64,000 nucleotides of DNA from Flavobacterium flavigenum (GTDB taxonomy: Bacteria > Bacteroidota > Bacteroidia > Flavobacteriales > Flavobacteriaceae): contig NZ_CP114285.2 in assembly GCF_027111255.2 (NCBI RefSeq), positions 2,170,001 through 2,234,000 of the forward strand. The letters run 5' to 3'. The notes under the pieces are model-generated. The model searched no databases. It saw only the letters and a list, made by a program, of their open reading frames with translations, and was not told the origin of the DNA. Shown here piece by piece: positions 25,208 through 34,810 of this stretch (the first letter of the stretch is position 1; each line of letters begins with the position of its first letter). The position numbers and the translations under genes were made by a program.

Positions 25208-26602
25208 TTATTGCCCTCTGTAAAATAAAACTGTTGTTATTGTTTTAAAAGTAATACTCAAATCCAGAAAGACACTTCGATGCTTAATATAATATAAATC
25301 ATATTGTAGTTTAATGAGACTTTCTTCTATGGACTCCCCGTATGAATAATTTACTTGGGCCCAACCAGTAAGTCCGGGTTTAATTACGTGGCGGGTTTCA
25401 TAAAATGGCATTATTTCAGCAATTTCTTTAACAAAAAAAGGCCTTTCAGGTCTTGGCCCAATGATAGCCATATCGCCTTTTAAAACATTTATAAATTGCG
25501 GAAATTCATCAATTCTTGTTTTACGCATAAATCTACCGAATGGCGTAATTCTTTTATCGTTTGATTTCGCAAATACAGCTCCCTTGCTTTCTGAATCTTC
25601 AACCATTGTCCTGAATTTATAAATTTGGAATACTCTTCCGTTTTTACCTACGCGTTCTTGTGTATAAAACAAAGATCCTTTATTCCAAAAAATATTTGCA
25701 ATAAAAATCAATGGGATAAAAAAGGCACAAAGAAATAAGCCTGTTAAAGAAAAAACAAATTCAATTAAACTTACTAATAATAAATAAAGCTTATTATTAT
25801 TGCTACGGCTAAAGGGGAAAAATCGATAAAAATCCCTGGCAATATATTGAACCGGAATACGCTGTGTTTTGCTTTCATAAACCTGAGTGTATTCTCTAAT
25901 AATATTTCCTGATTCCAATAACTGAAGCAAATATTGATACAGATCTGCTGTGATACCCTCCGTTTTTTGTGAAGCTATAATAATTTCTGAGATATTATTT
26001 TTATCCACAAAAGCCAACAGATTGTCCTTTTCAATTTCTTTTATATAGTTTAGTGAGAAATTATGATCAGCCAAAATATCTGAATTCACAAAACCAATAA
26101 TCTTATAATGTGGGTCTACATTTTCTAATCCTAAAACGAGTTCATCAACCTGATGTTTATTACAAACTAAAATTACGTTTTGTGAAAAGCGATGAGTCGC
26201 TAAAAAGAAAACGTAAAAAAAGCGCCAAAGCAATAAAGAACCCAGAATCGTAAAATAAAAAATCAGAATCACCAAACGCTGCTTTGGAAGTTCAGGTGAC
26301 AAAACAGGTGTAAACAGATATACTAAAGTAACTGTTGTTACGGTTAAGATAACGCCTCTAAGAATCTGAAACTGGTTGCTGGCTATTTGAAGATTATAGA
26401 TCTCAAAGATTGCTCCGAAAATACTCAGATATACAATAAATAGTATTGGTCTTTGATAATTTGAATAATCCAAATTGAAATATGGATAATAAAAAAGCTT
26501 ATCCATTAAATACATAGCGAGTAAAACAAAAGCAATATCAAAAACCCTAAGAAGTATCTTTCTTTCTGAAATTTCAAAATGCATTCTTTTGTTTGTTTGC
26601 AT
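25208..26602 (-). CDS. Polyprenyl-phosphate hexose-1-phosphate transferase (WcaJ-like)
   Basis: 464 residues; ATG 26584 is an alternative start. Four N-terminal membrane segments and a CoA-binding-like middle domain (SEIIIASQK) precede a fifth membrane segment and the catalytic bacterial sugar transferase domain. That domain shows QERVGKNGRVFQIYKFRTM, FGRFMRKTRIDEFPQ and IGPRPERPFF. It starts a glycan by placing a hexose phosphate on undecaprenyl phosphate. Last gene of the minus-strand polysaccharide run; a second initiating enzyme of another family is at 60396. Confidence 0.92.
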   Translation of the reverse strand: MQTNKRMHFEISERKILLRVFDIAFVLLAMYLMDKLFYYPYFNLDYSNYQRPILFIVYLSIFGAIFEIYNLQIASNQFQILRGVILTVTTVTLVYLFTPVLSPELPKQRLVILIFYFTILGSLLLWRFFYVFFLATHRFSQNVILVCNKHQVDELVLGLENVDPHYKIIGFVNSDILADHNFSLNYIKEIEKDNLLAFVDKNNISEIIIASQKTEGITADLYQYLLQLLESGNIIREYTQVYESKTQRIPVQYIARDFYRFFPFSRSNNNKLYLLLVSLIEFVFSLTGLFLCAFFIPLIFIANIFWNKGSLFYTQERVGKNGRVFQIYKFRTMVEDSESKGAVFAKSNDKRITPFGRFMRKTRIDEFPQFINVLKGDMAIIGPRPERPFFVKEIAEIMPFYETRHVIKPGLTGWAQVNYSYGESIEESLIKLQYDLYYIKHRSVFLDLSITFKTITTVLFYRGQ

Positions 26603-26658
26603 AGTCGTTGATTTACAAGCTTCTTAATTTGAGGCAAATGTATAATAAAAAATAAAAT

Positions 26659-28008
26659 TTAATCGCCTGAATTTTCTGCTTTTTCAGGAATTTTAACCTG
26701 AACTAAAAGAAGTGACAACGCATACACAAAAGCCGGGGCTGCAAGTCGCATAGCCGCATGATTAATAGTTAACAGCCAAAAAGCCAAAAAAGGTAATATT
26801 AATATATTTTGACGGTTATTTAAAAATAAAATTAGAGGTGTGAAAAATAAAATTAATAATCCAAGCAGACCAAGTGAACCATGCTCTGCCAGCATTCTGG
26901 TAATTTCATTATGAGATGCTGCAACAATTCCGGTTTCTTTTGCCCTAATTTCTTTGTTTTTTCCAACTCCAACTCCTAAAACAGGATTTTCCAAAAACAT
27001 TTTCAGTTCAGATTCGATAAGCATTTCCCTGCCGCTTAATTGACTTTTCTTTTCTCTTCCTAAAGCATCCTGATTAGCATAACGTTTGTTAATTAAACCA
27101 CTGGTTTGCAAAGAACTGTACCCCCAAACTCCAATTCCTGCCAAAAATGAAAATATAACTATTAATCCTATTTTAGATTTTGTATTAGAATTAGCCTGAA
27201 AAAATAATACTATTAATAGCAAAAAAACCATCACCACTGCCGTTATTATTCCTCCTCTGGAAAAAGTAACAATTCCACGAAAAGCAAAAATTAAAACAAA
27301 GCAGGCATTTATTATTTGGAGTAATTTACTTTTAGAGTTTAGTAGTAGTTGTACAAAAAAAACAAAAATACCCAAACCCAAAATAGTAGAAACCTGATTG
27401 GGTCCAAATCCCCCCGAGGTTTCAAAATTAGATTGCGTTCCTGTAACCACATCCTTAACACTTGGAGTATATAAAAATAAGTAAATCACTATAGAAATCA
27501 GAGGCAGGCAAAATGCGGTAATTACTCCCTTTAATCGATCAAATGTTATTTCCCGCTTGTAACAGTAGATTGCAGAAATCCCTAAGCAAACCGGGCCTGA
27601 TATGTTAAAAGCTATAGCTTTTCGGATATTCGTTTCAAAACTAAGCGTAAGAAATGACAGAATAATGGACGGAATCAATAATAGTAAAAAGAACCAATAT
27701 AGCGCACTATTTCTTGAAAATCCCGAATAAATCATTCCTAAAAACATATAGATTATGATGGTATATTTACCAAATTCATTAAAGATCCCTCCCCCCGTCA
27801 TTCTCAAAAGCACCTCAATACTCACTACATATGCCGACATAATGAGTACTTCATTATTTCCGTTTCTATTTTTTGTAATATAATAAAATCCAAACGCAAA
27901 CAGTAAAACAGTTAGCACTGTCGAAATAATGGGTAAAATGTATAATAATGTGCCAATAAGGGCATGAATTAGCAATAAATAAACATAAGATAAATCTTCT
28001 TTTTTCAT
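26659..28008 (-). CDS. O-antigen ligase/polymerase family protein (Wzy_C)
   Basis: 449 residues with about twelve membrane segments. A periplasmic loop (LINKRYANQDALGREKK, SGREMLIESELKMF) leads to the Wzy_C signature LGVGVGKNKE ... SHNEITRMLAEHGSLGLLG, with the conserved His. WaaL and Wzy cannot be told apart by sequence alone; in a locus with an ABC exporter a ligase role is favoured. One nt separates it from the upstream glycosyltransferase. Confidence 0.85.
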   Translation of the reverse strand: MKKEDLSYVYLLLIHALIGTLLYILPIISTVLTVLLFAFGFYYITKNRNGNNEVLIMSAYVVSIEVLLRMTGGGIFNEFGKYTIIIYMFLGMIYSGFSRNSALYWFFLLLLIPSIILSFLTLSFETNIRKAIAFNISGPVCLGISAIYCYKREITFDRLKGVITAFCLPLISIVIYLFLYTPSVKDVVTGTQSNFETSGGFGPNQVSTILGLGIFVFFVQLLLNSKSKLLQIINACFVLIFAFRGIVTFSRGGIITAVVMVFLLLIVLFFQANSNTKSKIGLIVIFSFLAGIGVWGYSSLQTSGLINKRYANQDALGREKKSQLSGREMLIESELKMFLENPVLGVGVGKNKEIRAKETGIVAASHNEITRMLAEHGSLGLLGLLILFFTPLILFLNNRQNILILPFLAFWLLTINHAAMRLAAPAFVYALSLLLVQVKIPEKAENSGD

Positions 28009-28009
28009 T

Positions 28010-29083
28010 TTAACTAGATTTCAGCCATTTTAAATATTTTTTCATTACATTTTCTGCAGTATAATCAGCCTGAATTACATCATAAAGCATATTTCCAAAA
28101 TTAGTTCTCAAAATTTCACTTAAAATCAATTCTTCTAAAGATTGATAAAATAAATCCGGTTGATTTGAATCCACTATAAAACCATTTTTTCCATGTTGAA
28201 TAATCATCGGTACTTCTCCAACCCGGGTTACAACAACAGCTTTTTTATACAATCCATATTCTAAAAGTGCCACAGGGAGGCCTTCAGATTTTGATGTTAA
28301 AACAGTAATATCAGCTTGTGCTAAAATTGCCGATATGTCTTGCCTTGAACCGTATACAAAAACATGATTTTCTAAATTATACTTAGAAATTCTTTTCTTT
28401 ATTTTTTTCGAATAGTCATCTTCAAAATCTTTGCCTACTAAATGGAATGTCCATTGCTGATGAGAGGCTCTGACTTTTTTTGCCACTTCCAATAATAAGA
28501 AATGATCCTTATCCTCCCTAAGGTTTGCCAAAGATACAATCCTTTTTCCCTGAATCCCTTTCAAAATAGTATTTCCAGAAACCTGATTTGTATTTAAAGG
28601 AAAATTCGGCAAATAAATAACATTTTTAGCATGCATTTCTTTTTCAGTCCACTCCTTTAACTTTTGATTTACCGCTATAATACTATTAAAAAAAGGGAGA
28701 ACTAGTCTTAACACAAATAATTTTCTTGTATGCATAAACTCAATACCTCCATAATGAAGATGCCAAATCAACTTAACAGAAGGCAGCGTTATTTTTAATA
28801 AAAAAGCTAAGAAAAAGGAAGTGCTGTGAGCATGAATATAAGAAACTTTATTTTTCACAACAAAAGATCGTAGTCGAAAAAGTGCTTTAAAATCAAGTCG
28901 TTGTTGTTTCTTTAAAAATAAATAAGATACATTCGGATTAATTTCCTCCTTTAGAATACCCTCTTTTCGGGTAGAAACTAAGCCTGAAAACTGAATTTCA
29001 TCTGCTAAAACGTTTGCATAATTTACAGCCATACGCTCAGCTCCGCCAGCATCAAGTGAATCTATTATTTGAATGATTCTCAT
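28010..29083 (-). CDS. Glycosyltransferase family 4
   Basis: 357 residues, GT-B fold. The N-terminal DSLDAGGAERMAVNYA is the glycine-rich acceptor loop of GT4 enzymes. The C-terminal donor site has TSKSEGLPVALLEYGLYKK (Ex7E type) and VVTRVGEVPMII. Retaining transferase using a nucleotide sugar at the inner membrane. Its ATG overlaps the stop of the next upstream gene by 4 nt, implying translational coupling. Sugar specificity not readable. Confidence 0.88.
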   Translation of the reverse strand: MRIIQIIDSLDAGGAERMAVNYANVLADEIQFSGLVSTRKEGILKEEINPNVSYLFLKKQQRLDFKALFRLRSFVVKNKVSYIHAHSTSFFLAFLLKITLPSVKLIWHLHYGGIEFMHTRKLFVLRLVLPFFNSIIAVNQKLKEWTEKEMHAKNVIYLPNFPLNTNQVSGNTILKGIQGKRIVSLANLREDKDHFLLLEVAKKVRASHQQWTFHLVGKDFEDDYSKKIKKRISKYNLENHVFVYGSRQDISAILAQADITVLTSKSEGLPVALLEYGLYKKAVVVTRVGEVPMIIQHGKNGFIVDSNQPDLFYQSLEELILSEILRTNFGNMLYDVIQADYTAENVMKKYLKWLKSS

Positions 29084-30198
29084 TTTACTATAAGTTTTTT
29101 AATCTCGTCTTCGAAAACCTCAAGAGTGTATCGCTGTGACCACTGGCTTGCCAGCTTGCTTTTAATTATAAAATCACCTTCATTATTAATGATATCCTCA
29201 ATTTTCGATACATCTTTATTAAGCTCCATTTGTAGAAAAATTCCTCTATTTCCATAATCCAGCATAAAAGGAACACAGGAAATTTTGGTCGAAATCGGAA
29301 CACAACCCCAGAACATTCCTTCGGCAATAGCTTTTGGCCAGCCTTCGCTTTTTGAAGGCAAAATAACAAAATGACTGTTTTGATACCCCATCTTTACAGT
29401 TTGCTGATTTTTATTCCCATGTAATACAATAATTTTTTCTAATCCATTAGATGTAATATAATCTTCTACTATTTTTCGTTCTGTTCCCTCTCCATACAAC
29501 TCCAAAATCACATTATTTCCATTTCTAAATAATGCTTCAACTAATTGTATTGCATACAAAGGATTTTTACCCGAAGACAATGTTCCCACAAAAACAAAAT
29601 GTATTTTTTCTTTTAAGTCCAATATTTTTATTGACCTTTTATCTTGTTCTGAGTAGGTAGCAGTAAAAAAAGGTTTTATATTCCTGGAACTTCCTTGCCA
29701 TTCACCATAAACCAAAACCTGCATATTCCGAGTTAAAAATGTATTATTTAATATCCATTTTTGCAGGCGATAACTCCACGGCTGTTTTGATTTTGGATCC
29801 CAGTTACCTGCATATTTTGCAGTTTTGGGTTTATCTGGAAATAAAATCTGGACAAAACATCCCAATAAACCAATATTGCCCGGACAACGCAAATGAACAT
29901 GATCAGCTTCTTTCATACCTTTGAAAATTTGCCAGCATATTTTTGGTGTTTTTATAATAGCATTACAAATAGATTTAAACCCTAATAAATTAATATTTTC
30001 AATCTTCAAAAACTTAATATTCCTCTGATCGTAAGAACTATCAATTTCCGTATTATTAGTCTTAATAATAGGGGCAACAATAATTAATTCATCAATATTT
30101 TTTGACCAGACATTCATTTCACGCACATATGGGGCATAACCAAAATACTGGTCATTCTTTTTGATATGATTGACATGAGTGATAATTGTAAATTTCAT
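29080..30198 (-). CDS. Glycosyltransferase family 4
   Basis: 372 residues, GT-B fold. The N-terminal half has HVNHIKKNDQYFGYAPYVRE and an RCPGNIG loop; the donor domain has FVGTLSSGKNP, LYGEGTERK and LPSKSEGWPKAIAEGMFWGC. The PKTAKYAGNWDPKSKQPWS segment (central) is typical of a capsular GT4 subset. Donor and acceptor unknown. Confidence 0.87.
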   Translation of the reverse strand: MKFTIITHVNHIKKNDQYFGYAPYVREMNVWSKNIDELIIVAPIIKTNNTEIDSSYDQRNIKFLKIENINLLGFKSICNAIIKTPKICWQIFKGMKEADHVHLRCPGNIGLLGCFVQILFPDKPKTAKYAGNWDPKSKQPWSYRLQKWILNNTFLTRNMQVLVYGEWQGSSRNIKPFFTATYSEQDKRSIKILDLKEKIHFVFVGTLSSGKNPLYAIQLVEALFRNGNNVILELYGEGTERKIVEDYITSNGLEKIIVLHGNKNQQTVKMGYQNSHFVILPSKSEGWPKAIAEGMFWGCVPISTKISCVPFMLDYGNRGIFLQMELNKDVSKIEDIINNEGDFIIKSKLASQWSQRYTLEVFEDEIKKLIVK

Positions 30199-30229
30199 CA
30201 GTTTTGAACTAAATTATTTTTCAAATCAA

Positions 30230-31222
30230 TTACTTAGGCTTATTAAAATGCAAACTACACCATCCAACAGTTCTGCCAATTGCTTCTGTAAAAGCTTCTT
30301 TTTTATTTTTTCCGTTTATGGCATTATTAAACCGGATGAGGGTCAGCAAAATAGTTATAGCATTCCATTTTAGCCGATCTTTAAAAATCGGATCCGGATT
30401 TTTGATCCTCCACACATACCATCCATTTCTAACAACCATTTTTCCGTATTTATACTGATTAGGTCTACCGGACGGTTCATGAAAATGAGACAATCGGGCA
30501 CCGGTATTTAAATACAATTTTCCTGTTTTAGCAACTCTCAAAGTAAAATCTGCATCTTCATATAAACCATAACCCTCAAAATAAGTTGAAAATGAAAACT
30601 TTTCAAAAACAGTTTTTCTAAAAGAGGAAACACCTCCCATTAATTGTTCTACTTCATATACTTTACCTGTGGGCGGTAAAAATCCAACACTTCTGCCATG
30701 AGAGAATGAAGAAGAAAAACCAGGTGGCTGATCACTATCTAAATTCAGTTTTTTTCTTAAAACAAAACGACTTCCATCTTTACGTTTCCATCCATCAAAA
30801 TAAAATTCGTCTATTTTAGGTATATAATTAAGACCTACTTTCTCCCACTTTATTTCATTACAAATATACCCTCCAACCCCTAATGCTTCAGGGAAGAATT
30901 TGTATGTACTCAATAAATTCTTGAAATAATCAGCTTCTAAAACTGTATCATCGTCCAGAAAACAAACAATTTCAGTTTTTTCACTTACATTATTAATTCC
31001 AAAATTTCTTTGTTTGGTAAGACCTCTGTCTACTTCTTCAATTAAAAAATATTTTAGATTCTCAAATTGATTTTGAATAAGAATACTTTCAGTATGATTG
31101 TTTAGAGAGCCATCAACGATTAAAATTTCATCAGGGTATAAAGTCTGTTCCTTCACTGACTGCAATAATTTCAGTAAAGGTTCCGGTCTCATATAGGTAC
31201 AAATAATTAGCGAAAATTTCAT
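30230..31222 (-). CDS. Glycosyltransferase family 2
   Basis: 330 residues from ATG 31222 (MKFSLIICTYMRPEP). That start overlaps the upstream stop as ATGA, while ATG 31249 would overlap by 31 nt. GT-A fold: CTYMRPEPLLKLLQSV, ILIVDGS, FLDDDTVLEADY with metal-binding Asp residues, then YFEGYGLYEDADFTLRV with the catalytic-base region. Inverting transferase; sugar unknown. Confidence 0.88.
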   Translation of the reverse strand: MKFSLIICTYMRPEPLLKLLQSVKEQTLYPDEILIVDGSLNNHTESILIQNQFENLKYFLIEEVDRGLTKQRNFGINNVSEKTEIVCFLDDDTVLEADYFKNLLSTYKFFPEALGVGGYICNEIKWEKVGLNYIPKIDEFYFDGWKRKDGSRFVLRKKLNLDSDQPPGFSSSFSHGRSVGFLPPTGKVYEVEQLMGGVSSFRKTVFEKFSFSTYFEGYGLYEDADFTLRVAKTGKLYLNTGARLSHFHEPSGRPNQYKYGKMVVRNGWYVWRIKNPDPIFKDRLKWNAITILLTLIRFNNAINGKNKKEAFTEAIGRTVGWCSLHFNKPK

Positions 31223-32766
31223 TGTTGATTTCTTAATTGATTCGCCCAAAATACACTTCTATCCCATTGCTGTTTTAATTTAGAGAAATATCTAATTGGA
31301 TTTTTTATTGATTGTTTTTTATAAAACTTTAAAAACAAAATAGTTTTATAACCCTGAATTTGCTTTTTATTTAAGTGTAATATTTTATACAACATGACTG
31401 TTGGTGATGGTTTAGGCTGAATAACATCTTTTTGCCATTCCAAAACCAATTTGGTTCTAAATCCGCCAATTGGTGCTTTTAAATGAATAATTTCCGGGTT
31501 TGGTACATACAAAATATCAATTCCCAAATTTCTTAATTGCATTCCAAAATCAGAATCTTCTCCAAATCCAAATTCAAATCTTTTATCATATTTTGTGCTT
31601 TTTAAAAATTGATTTTTCACAATACTACAGCCAGAACCAAATGAGCCCCATTGCATTTGCATTTCATGTTTTTTATCAGAAGAATGTCCTTCTCCATAAC
31701 ATGCCAATGTTACTGCATCGATTCCTAATTGTTTAATTTTTAAAAATACATTCTTTAAAAAATCTTTATTTATTCTTATATCATCATCGGCCATAAAAAC
31801 CCATTCGCTTTTTACTTCAGCCAAAGCCAGGTTTCTTGCATTGCATGCACCGGCCTGATGTGTAAAAATATGCTTTATTTCAAAATTCCATACTTCATTT
31901 TTAAGATAATCCAGTTCTGAAAAACTATTAAAATTTGGATTCTGTTCAACAATAATAACATTTTTAGGAAGATGGGTTTGCTGTGATAGATCTTTTAAAA
32001 CATCATACAAATACTCTTTCCTTCCTATTGTTGGTATAATCACATCTATAGTTTCTAACTCAACTACAATTTTAGTTGACTGAACTTCAATATTATCCAG
32101 CAATCTGTTTTTTAACTTCCTCCGAAAATAAAACAAAGAAAAAACGAAAGGCAAAAAAGCAATTTTCCTTTCATATAAAAACAAATTCAACAACAATAAA
32201 AATGACCAGCGAATTTTATAATGCTGGCTTACAAACCTAAATAACACAAAATTGCTGTTTTTATGAATTTTGGTTTGATTATTAGAAATTTCTTTTAATA
32301 ATTCTGGCTCAGAATAACAAAAAAGGCCATGTGGCATTGCGAGTTTTGCCAAAGAATACAGGAAATAATCTAAACTATATGAAACTCTGATTTTCTGCTT
32401 CAAAGCTACTAAAACTGAGGCATGAATGCCTCCAACAGAACTACTCATCTGCCATGTTGGATAAGTAACTTTTTTATTGATATTTACAAAAACAGATTCT
32501 TCAACATAACCAATAGCATCTGATAAAAACGAATTTTGGAAAGGGTTGTATGAAGCCATTATTTTTTGATGATGAAAAATGGTCTCAAATTCGGAAAAAT
32601 TCAAATTAGATTTTAAATCAAAACGACACCAAATTACCAACTCGTCAGGGAAAGCACTTGCAATTTCAAACAAAGTTGCTGCTATATTTTTACCTGAAAC
32701 AGGCAAATTTTCATTGGCATTAGTAATTTCAATTACTTTATTGTTTTCATGATAAACAATTATCAT
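31219..32766 (-). CDS. Two-part protein: unknown N-terminal domain plus glycosyltransferase family 2
   Basis: 515 residues. The GT2 domain starts near residue 235 (VDVIIPTIGRKEYLYDVL), with WVFMADDDIRIN as the DxD region and FGFGEDSDFGMQLR later. The first ~230 residues (CRFDLKSNLNFSEFETIFHH, SSVGGIHASVLVALKQK) are not a transferase I recognise; they may be a degenerate second GT-A fold. Overlaps both neighbours by ATGA. Confidence 0.85.
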   Translation of the reverse strand: MIIVYHENNKVIEITNANENLPVSGKNIAATLFEIASAFPDELVIWCRFDLKSNLNFSEFETIFHHQKIMASYNPFQNSFLSDAIGYVEESVFVNINKKVTYPTWQMSSSVGGIHASVLVALKQKIRVSYSLDYFLYSLAKLAMPHGLFCYSEPELLKEISNNQTKIHKNSNFVLFRFVSQHYKIRWSFLLLLNLFLYERKIAFLPFVFSLFYFRRKLKNRLLDNIEVQSTKIVVELETIDVIIPTIGRKEYLYDVLKDLSQQTHLPKNVIIVEQNPNFNSFSELDYLKNEVWNFEIKHIFTHQAGACNARNLALAEVKSEWVFMADDDIRINKDFLKNVFLKIKQLGIDAVTLACYGEGHSSDKKHEMQMQWGSFGSGCSIVKNQFLKSTKYDKRFEFGFGEDSDFGMQLRNLGIDILYVPNPEIIHLKAPIGGFRTKLVLEWQKDVIQPKPSPTVMLYKILHLNKKQIQGYKTILFLKFYKKQSIKNPIRYFSKLKQQWDRSVFWANQLRNQQ

Positions 32767-33926
32767 TTATATTTGTTTTTTTGACTGATTATTTTTTCAT
32801 AAAATTCTATATTCTGACTAGCTATTACATTTATATCAAAATATTTTTCTGCTTTATCCCTCGCAGCCTGAGCTAATTTAACAGACAAAACTTCATCCTT
32901 CATAAAATCAATAATTTTTTGTGCAAAAACTTTATGATTGGCTGGATGGACTAAGAAACCATTTTTACCCTCATCAATCATTTCTTTTGCCCAACCAATA
33001 TTTGAAGCTACAATTGGTTTTTTCATTGCCATTGCTTCTAACCATGACACCGGAAAAGCTTCAGCAAATGAAGGGAAAACACAAACCGTTGCCTGTTGAA
33101 TTTTATCTTTTATTTCAATATACGGAACACTTCCTAAATAGTTAACATTTTGGAGTGCTTTTTCTGAAAATAATTTCTGCATCATTTTCCAGGTTGAAGG
33201 ATTTCCTGAAATAATATCGGGTACATCTTTACCAATTAACATCAATTTAGTATCAGAGTCATTTTCAACTATTTTATTGAAAATCAAGGGCAATTCTAAA
33301 AGTCCTTTTTTTCTAATTAGACTTCCAAAATATAATATAGTTTTCTGTTGTCTGTAAATTTCATTATGAATCTGAAATAAATTAACATCGATAGAATTGG
33401 GAATAATTGTAAATTTCTTATCCAGCCCAAAAATCATATTTGTTGTATCGGCCGTAAACCTGCTTACAGACAGAAATCCATCTGCATTTTCTAATGCTCT
33501 TTTTTCATGAAACTTATTAATCCATTTTACCGGGCGATTATCCAAATGACAAAAATAGGTATCTGACCCGTGTAACCTTATAATTACAGGACATGATTTT
33601 GGCTTAATAAATGAAGTAATCCCTGTCCAGTCGGGTGCTTCAACTAAATCAATTTCCTTTTCTGAATGAAGTTCATTAATTATCTTTTCAATTTTTTTTC
33701 GGGTTAAAAACCATGATAAACCTTTAAATCTTATATTTTTTATTTGCTGAATAAGAACTCCGTCATCATCAAACGTAACATCTTGTTTTTGCCCATACAC
33801 TAATATCCTTACAGAAACTCCTTTAGCTAAAAGTCCAATTGCTAAATTTTTAATACTTGTACCAATTCCTCCTGAGTTTCCTGTTTTGGAGTGTGGGTAT
33901 TCCGGAGTTAAAAAGGCTATTTTCAT
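32763..33926 (-). CDS. Glycosyltransferase family 4
   Basis: 387 residues. GT-B enzyme with the N-terminal GNSGGIGTSIKNLAIGL loop, RLHGSDTYFCH in the acceptor domain, LYFGSLIRKKGLLELP at the domain link and FPSFAEAFPVSWLEAMAMKK at the donor site. Probably retaining. The stop overlaps the start of the next gene. Confidence 0.9.
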   Translation of the reverse strand: MKIAFLTPEYPHSKTGNSGGIGTSIKNLAIGLLAKGVSVRILVYGQKQDVTFDDDGVLIQQIKNIRFKGLSWFLTRKKIEKIINELHSEKEIDLVEAPDWTGITSFIKPKSCPVIIRLHGSDTYFCHLDNRPVKWINKFHEKRALENADGFLSVSRFTADTTNMIFGLDKKFTIIPNSIDVNLFQIHNEIYRQQKTILYFGSLIRKKGLLELPLIFNKIVENDSDTKLMLIGKDVPDIISGNPSTWKMMQKLFSEKALQNVNYLGSVPYIEIKDKIQQATVCVFPSFAEAFPVSWLEAMAMKKPIVASNIGWAKEMIDEGKNGFLVHPANHKVFAQKIIDFMKDEVLSVKLAQAARDKAEKYFDINVIASQNIEFYEKIISQKNKYK

Positions 33927-33928
33927 TC

Positions 33929-34810
33929 TTATTTATTAAAGAAATCTTTTAAAATAGTGGCAGTAAATAATCTGGCGCCACTATCAGTCATATGTCCACA
34001 AGAAGAGAAATATTTATCTTCTACAACCACATTCTCATAATTATGAATTTCAGGGTAAGCTTTTTTTACTTTATCAAAATAATTCATACCTGTAACATTT
34101 TCACACATTGGTGTCATCACAGGAATAAAATTAATATTGTTTTCTTTGCAAATACTTTTTATTTCTTCGTAATATTTATTGTGTTTTAAAGGTTTTAGGT
34201 TCACAATATTATTTTTCATATTACCATTTTTGTGTTTTTCTAATGGGTAATAACCTAAATTATCTAAAGCATTTGTTTTTTTGTGTATTGCTGTAAAAAA
34301 AGTTTCCCTAAATCCGATTTTTGCATCAAATTTTATATACCTGTAAAAAGGAATATAATACAACTCATTAAAATTTTCGTTCGATTGAAAATGCTTTTTT
34401 ATAATTTGGGAATTATGAATGTATGGAAGGAATAATGCTGCTATTCCTTCGGCCTGATGATCATTGGAAAGATTCAAATCAGCCTCTAAAATCACATTTT
34501 TAATAGTATATTTTCTTTCAATCATTAATTTCAACAACAATGACGCTTCAAACAAATGCCCACCACTCATTCCGTAATTAAATGTTTTTAACTCCTTTTC
34601 TTCAAACATTTTTGAAACAAAATGATTATTCGCCCTGGATGAACCTAAAATTACAACATCATAATTTTGTTTTTCAGAATTAAAAACAGTCTCAATTTTT
34701 CCTCTGTTTGCAGATTGCAGGAAAATATAAGTGTATAATCCGTCTAAAGCTATAGCAGCTAGCAGAACTACAACAAAAATTTTGATCGTATAAATTAGAA
34801 AATGCTTCAT
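33929..34810 (-). CDS. SGNH-like periplasmic protein, partner of the MBOAT acyltransferase
   Basis: 293 residues. One N-terminal membrane segment (about 6-28), then a periplasmic domain. VVILGSSRANNHF is a block-I-like GSS motif with a nucleophile Ser. GMSGGH is similar to block II. The C-terminal CGHMTDSGARLF has the His expected of these proteins, but the Asp three residues before it is replaced by Ser. Such proteins pair with MBOAT enzymes (AlgJ/AlgX, DltD-type) to move acyl groups to a polymer. The start overlaps the MBOAT stop by one base, supporting the pairing. Acyl group unknown. Confidence 0.65.
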   Translation of the reverse strand: MKHFLIYTIKIFVVVLLAAIALDGLYTYIFLQSANRGKIETVFNSEKQNYDVVILGSSRANNHFVSKMFEEKELKTFNYGMSGGHLFEASLLLKLMIERKYTIKNVILEADLNLSNDHQAEGIAALFLPYIHNSQIIKKHFQSNENFNELYYIPFYRYIKFDAKIGFRETFFTAIHKKTNALDNLGYYPLEKHKNGNMKNNIVNLKPLKHNKYYEEIKSICKENNINFIPVMTPMCENVTGMNYFDKVKKAYPEIHNYENVVVEDKYFSSCGHMTDSGARLFTATILKDFFNK

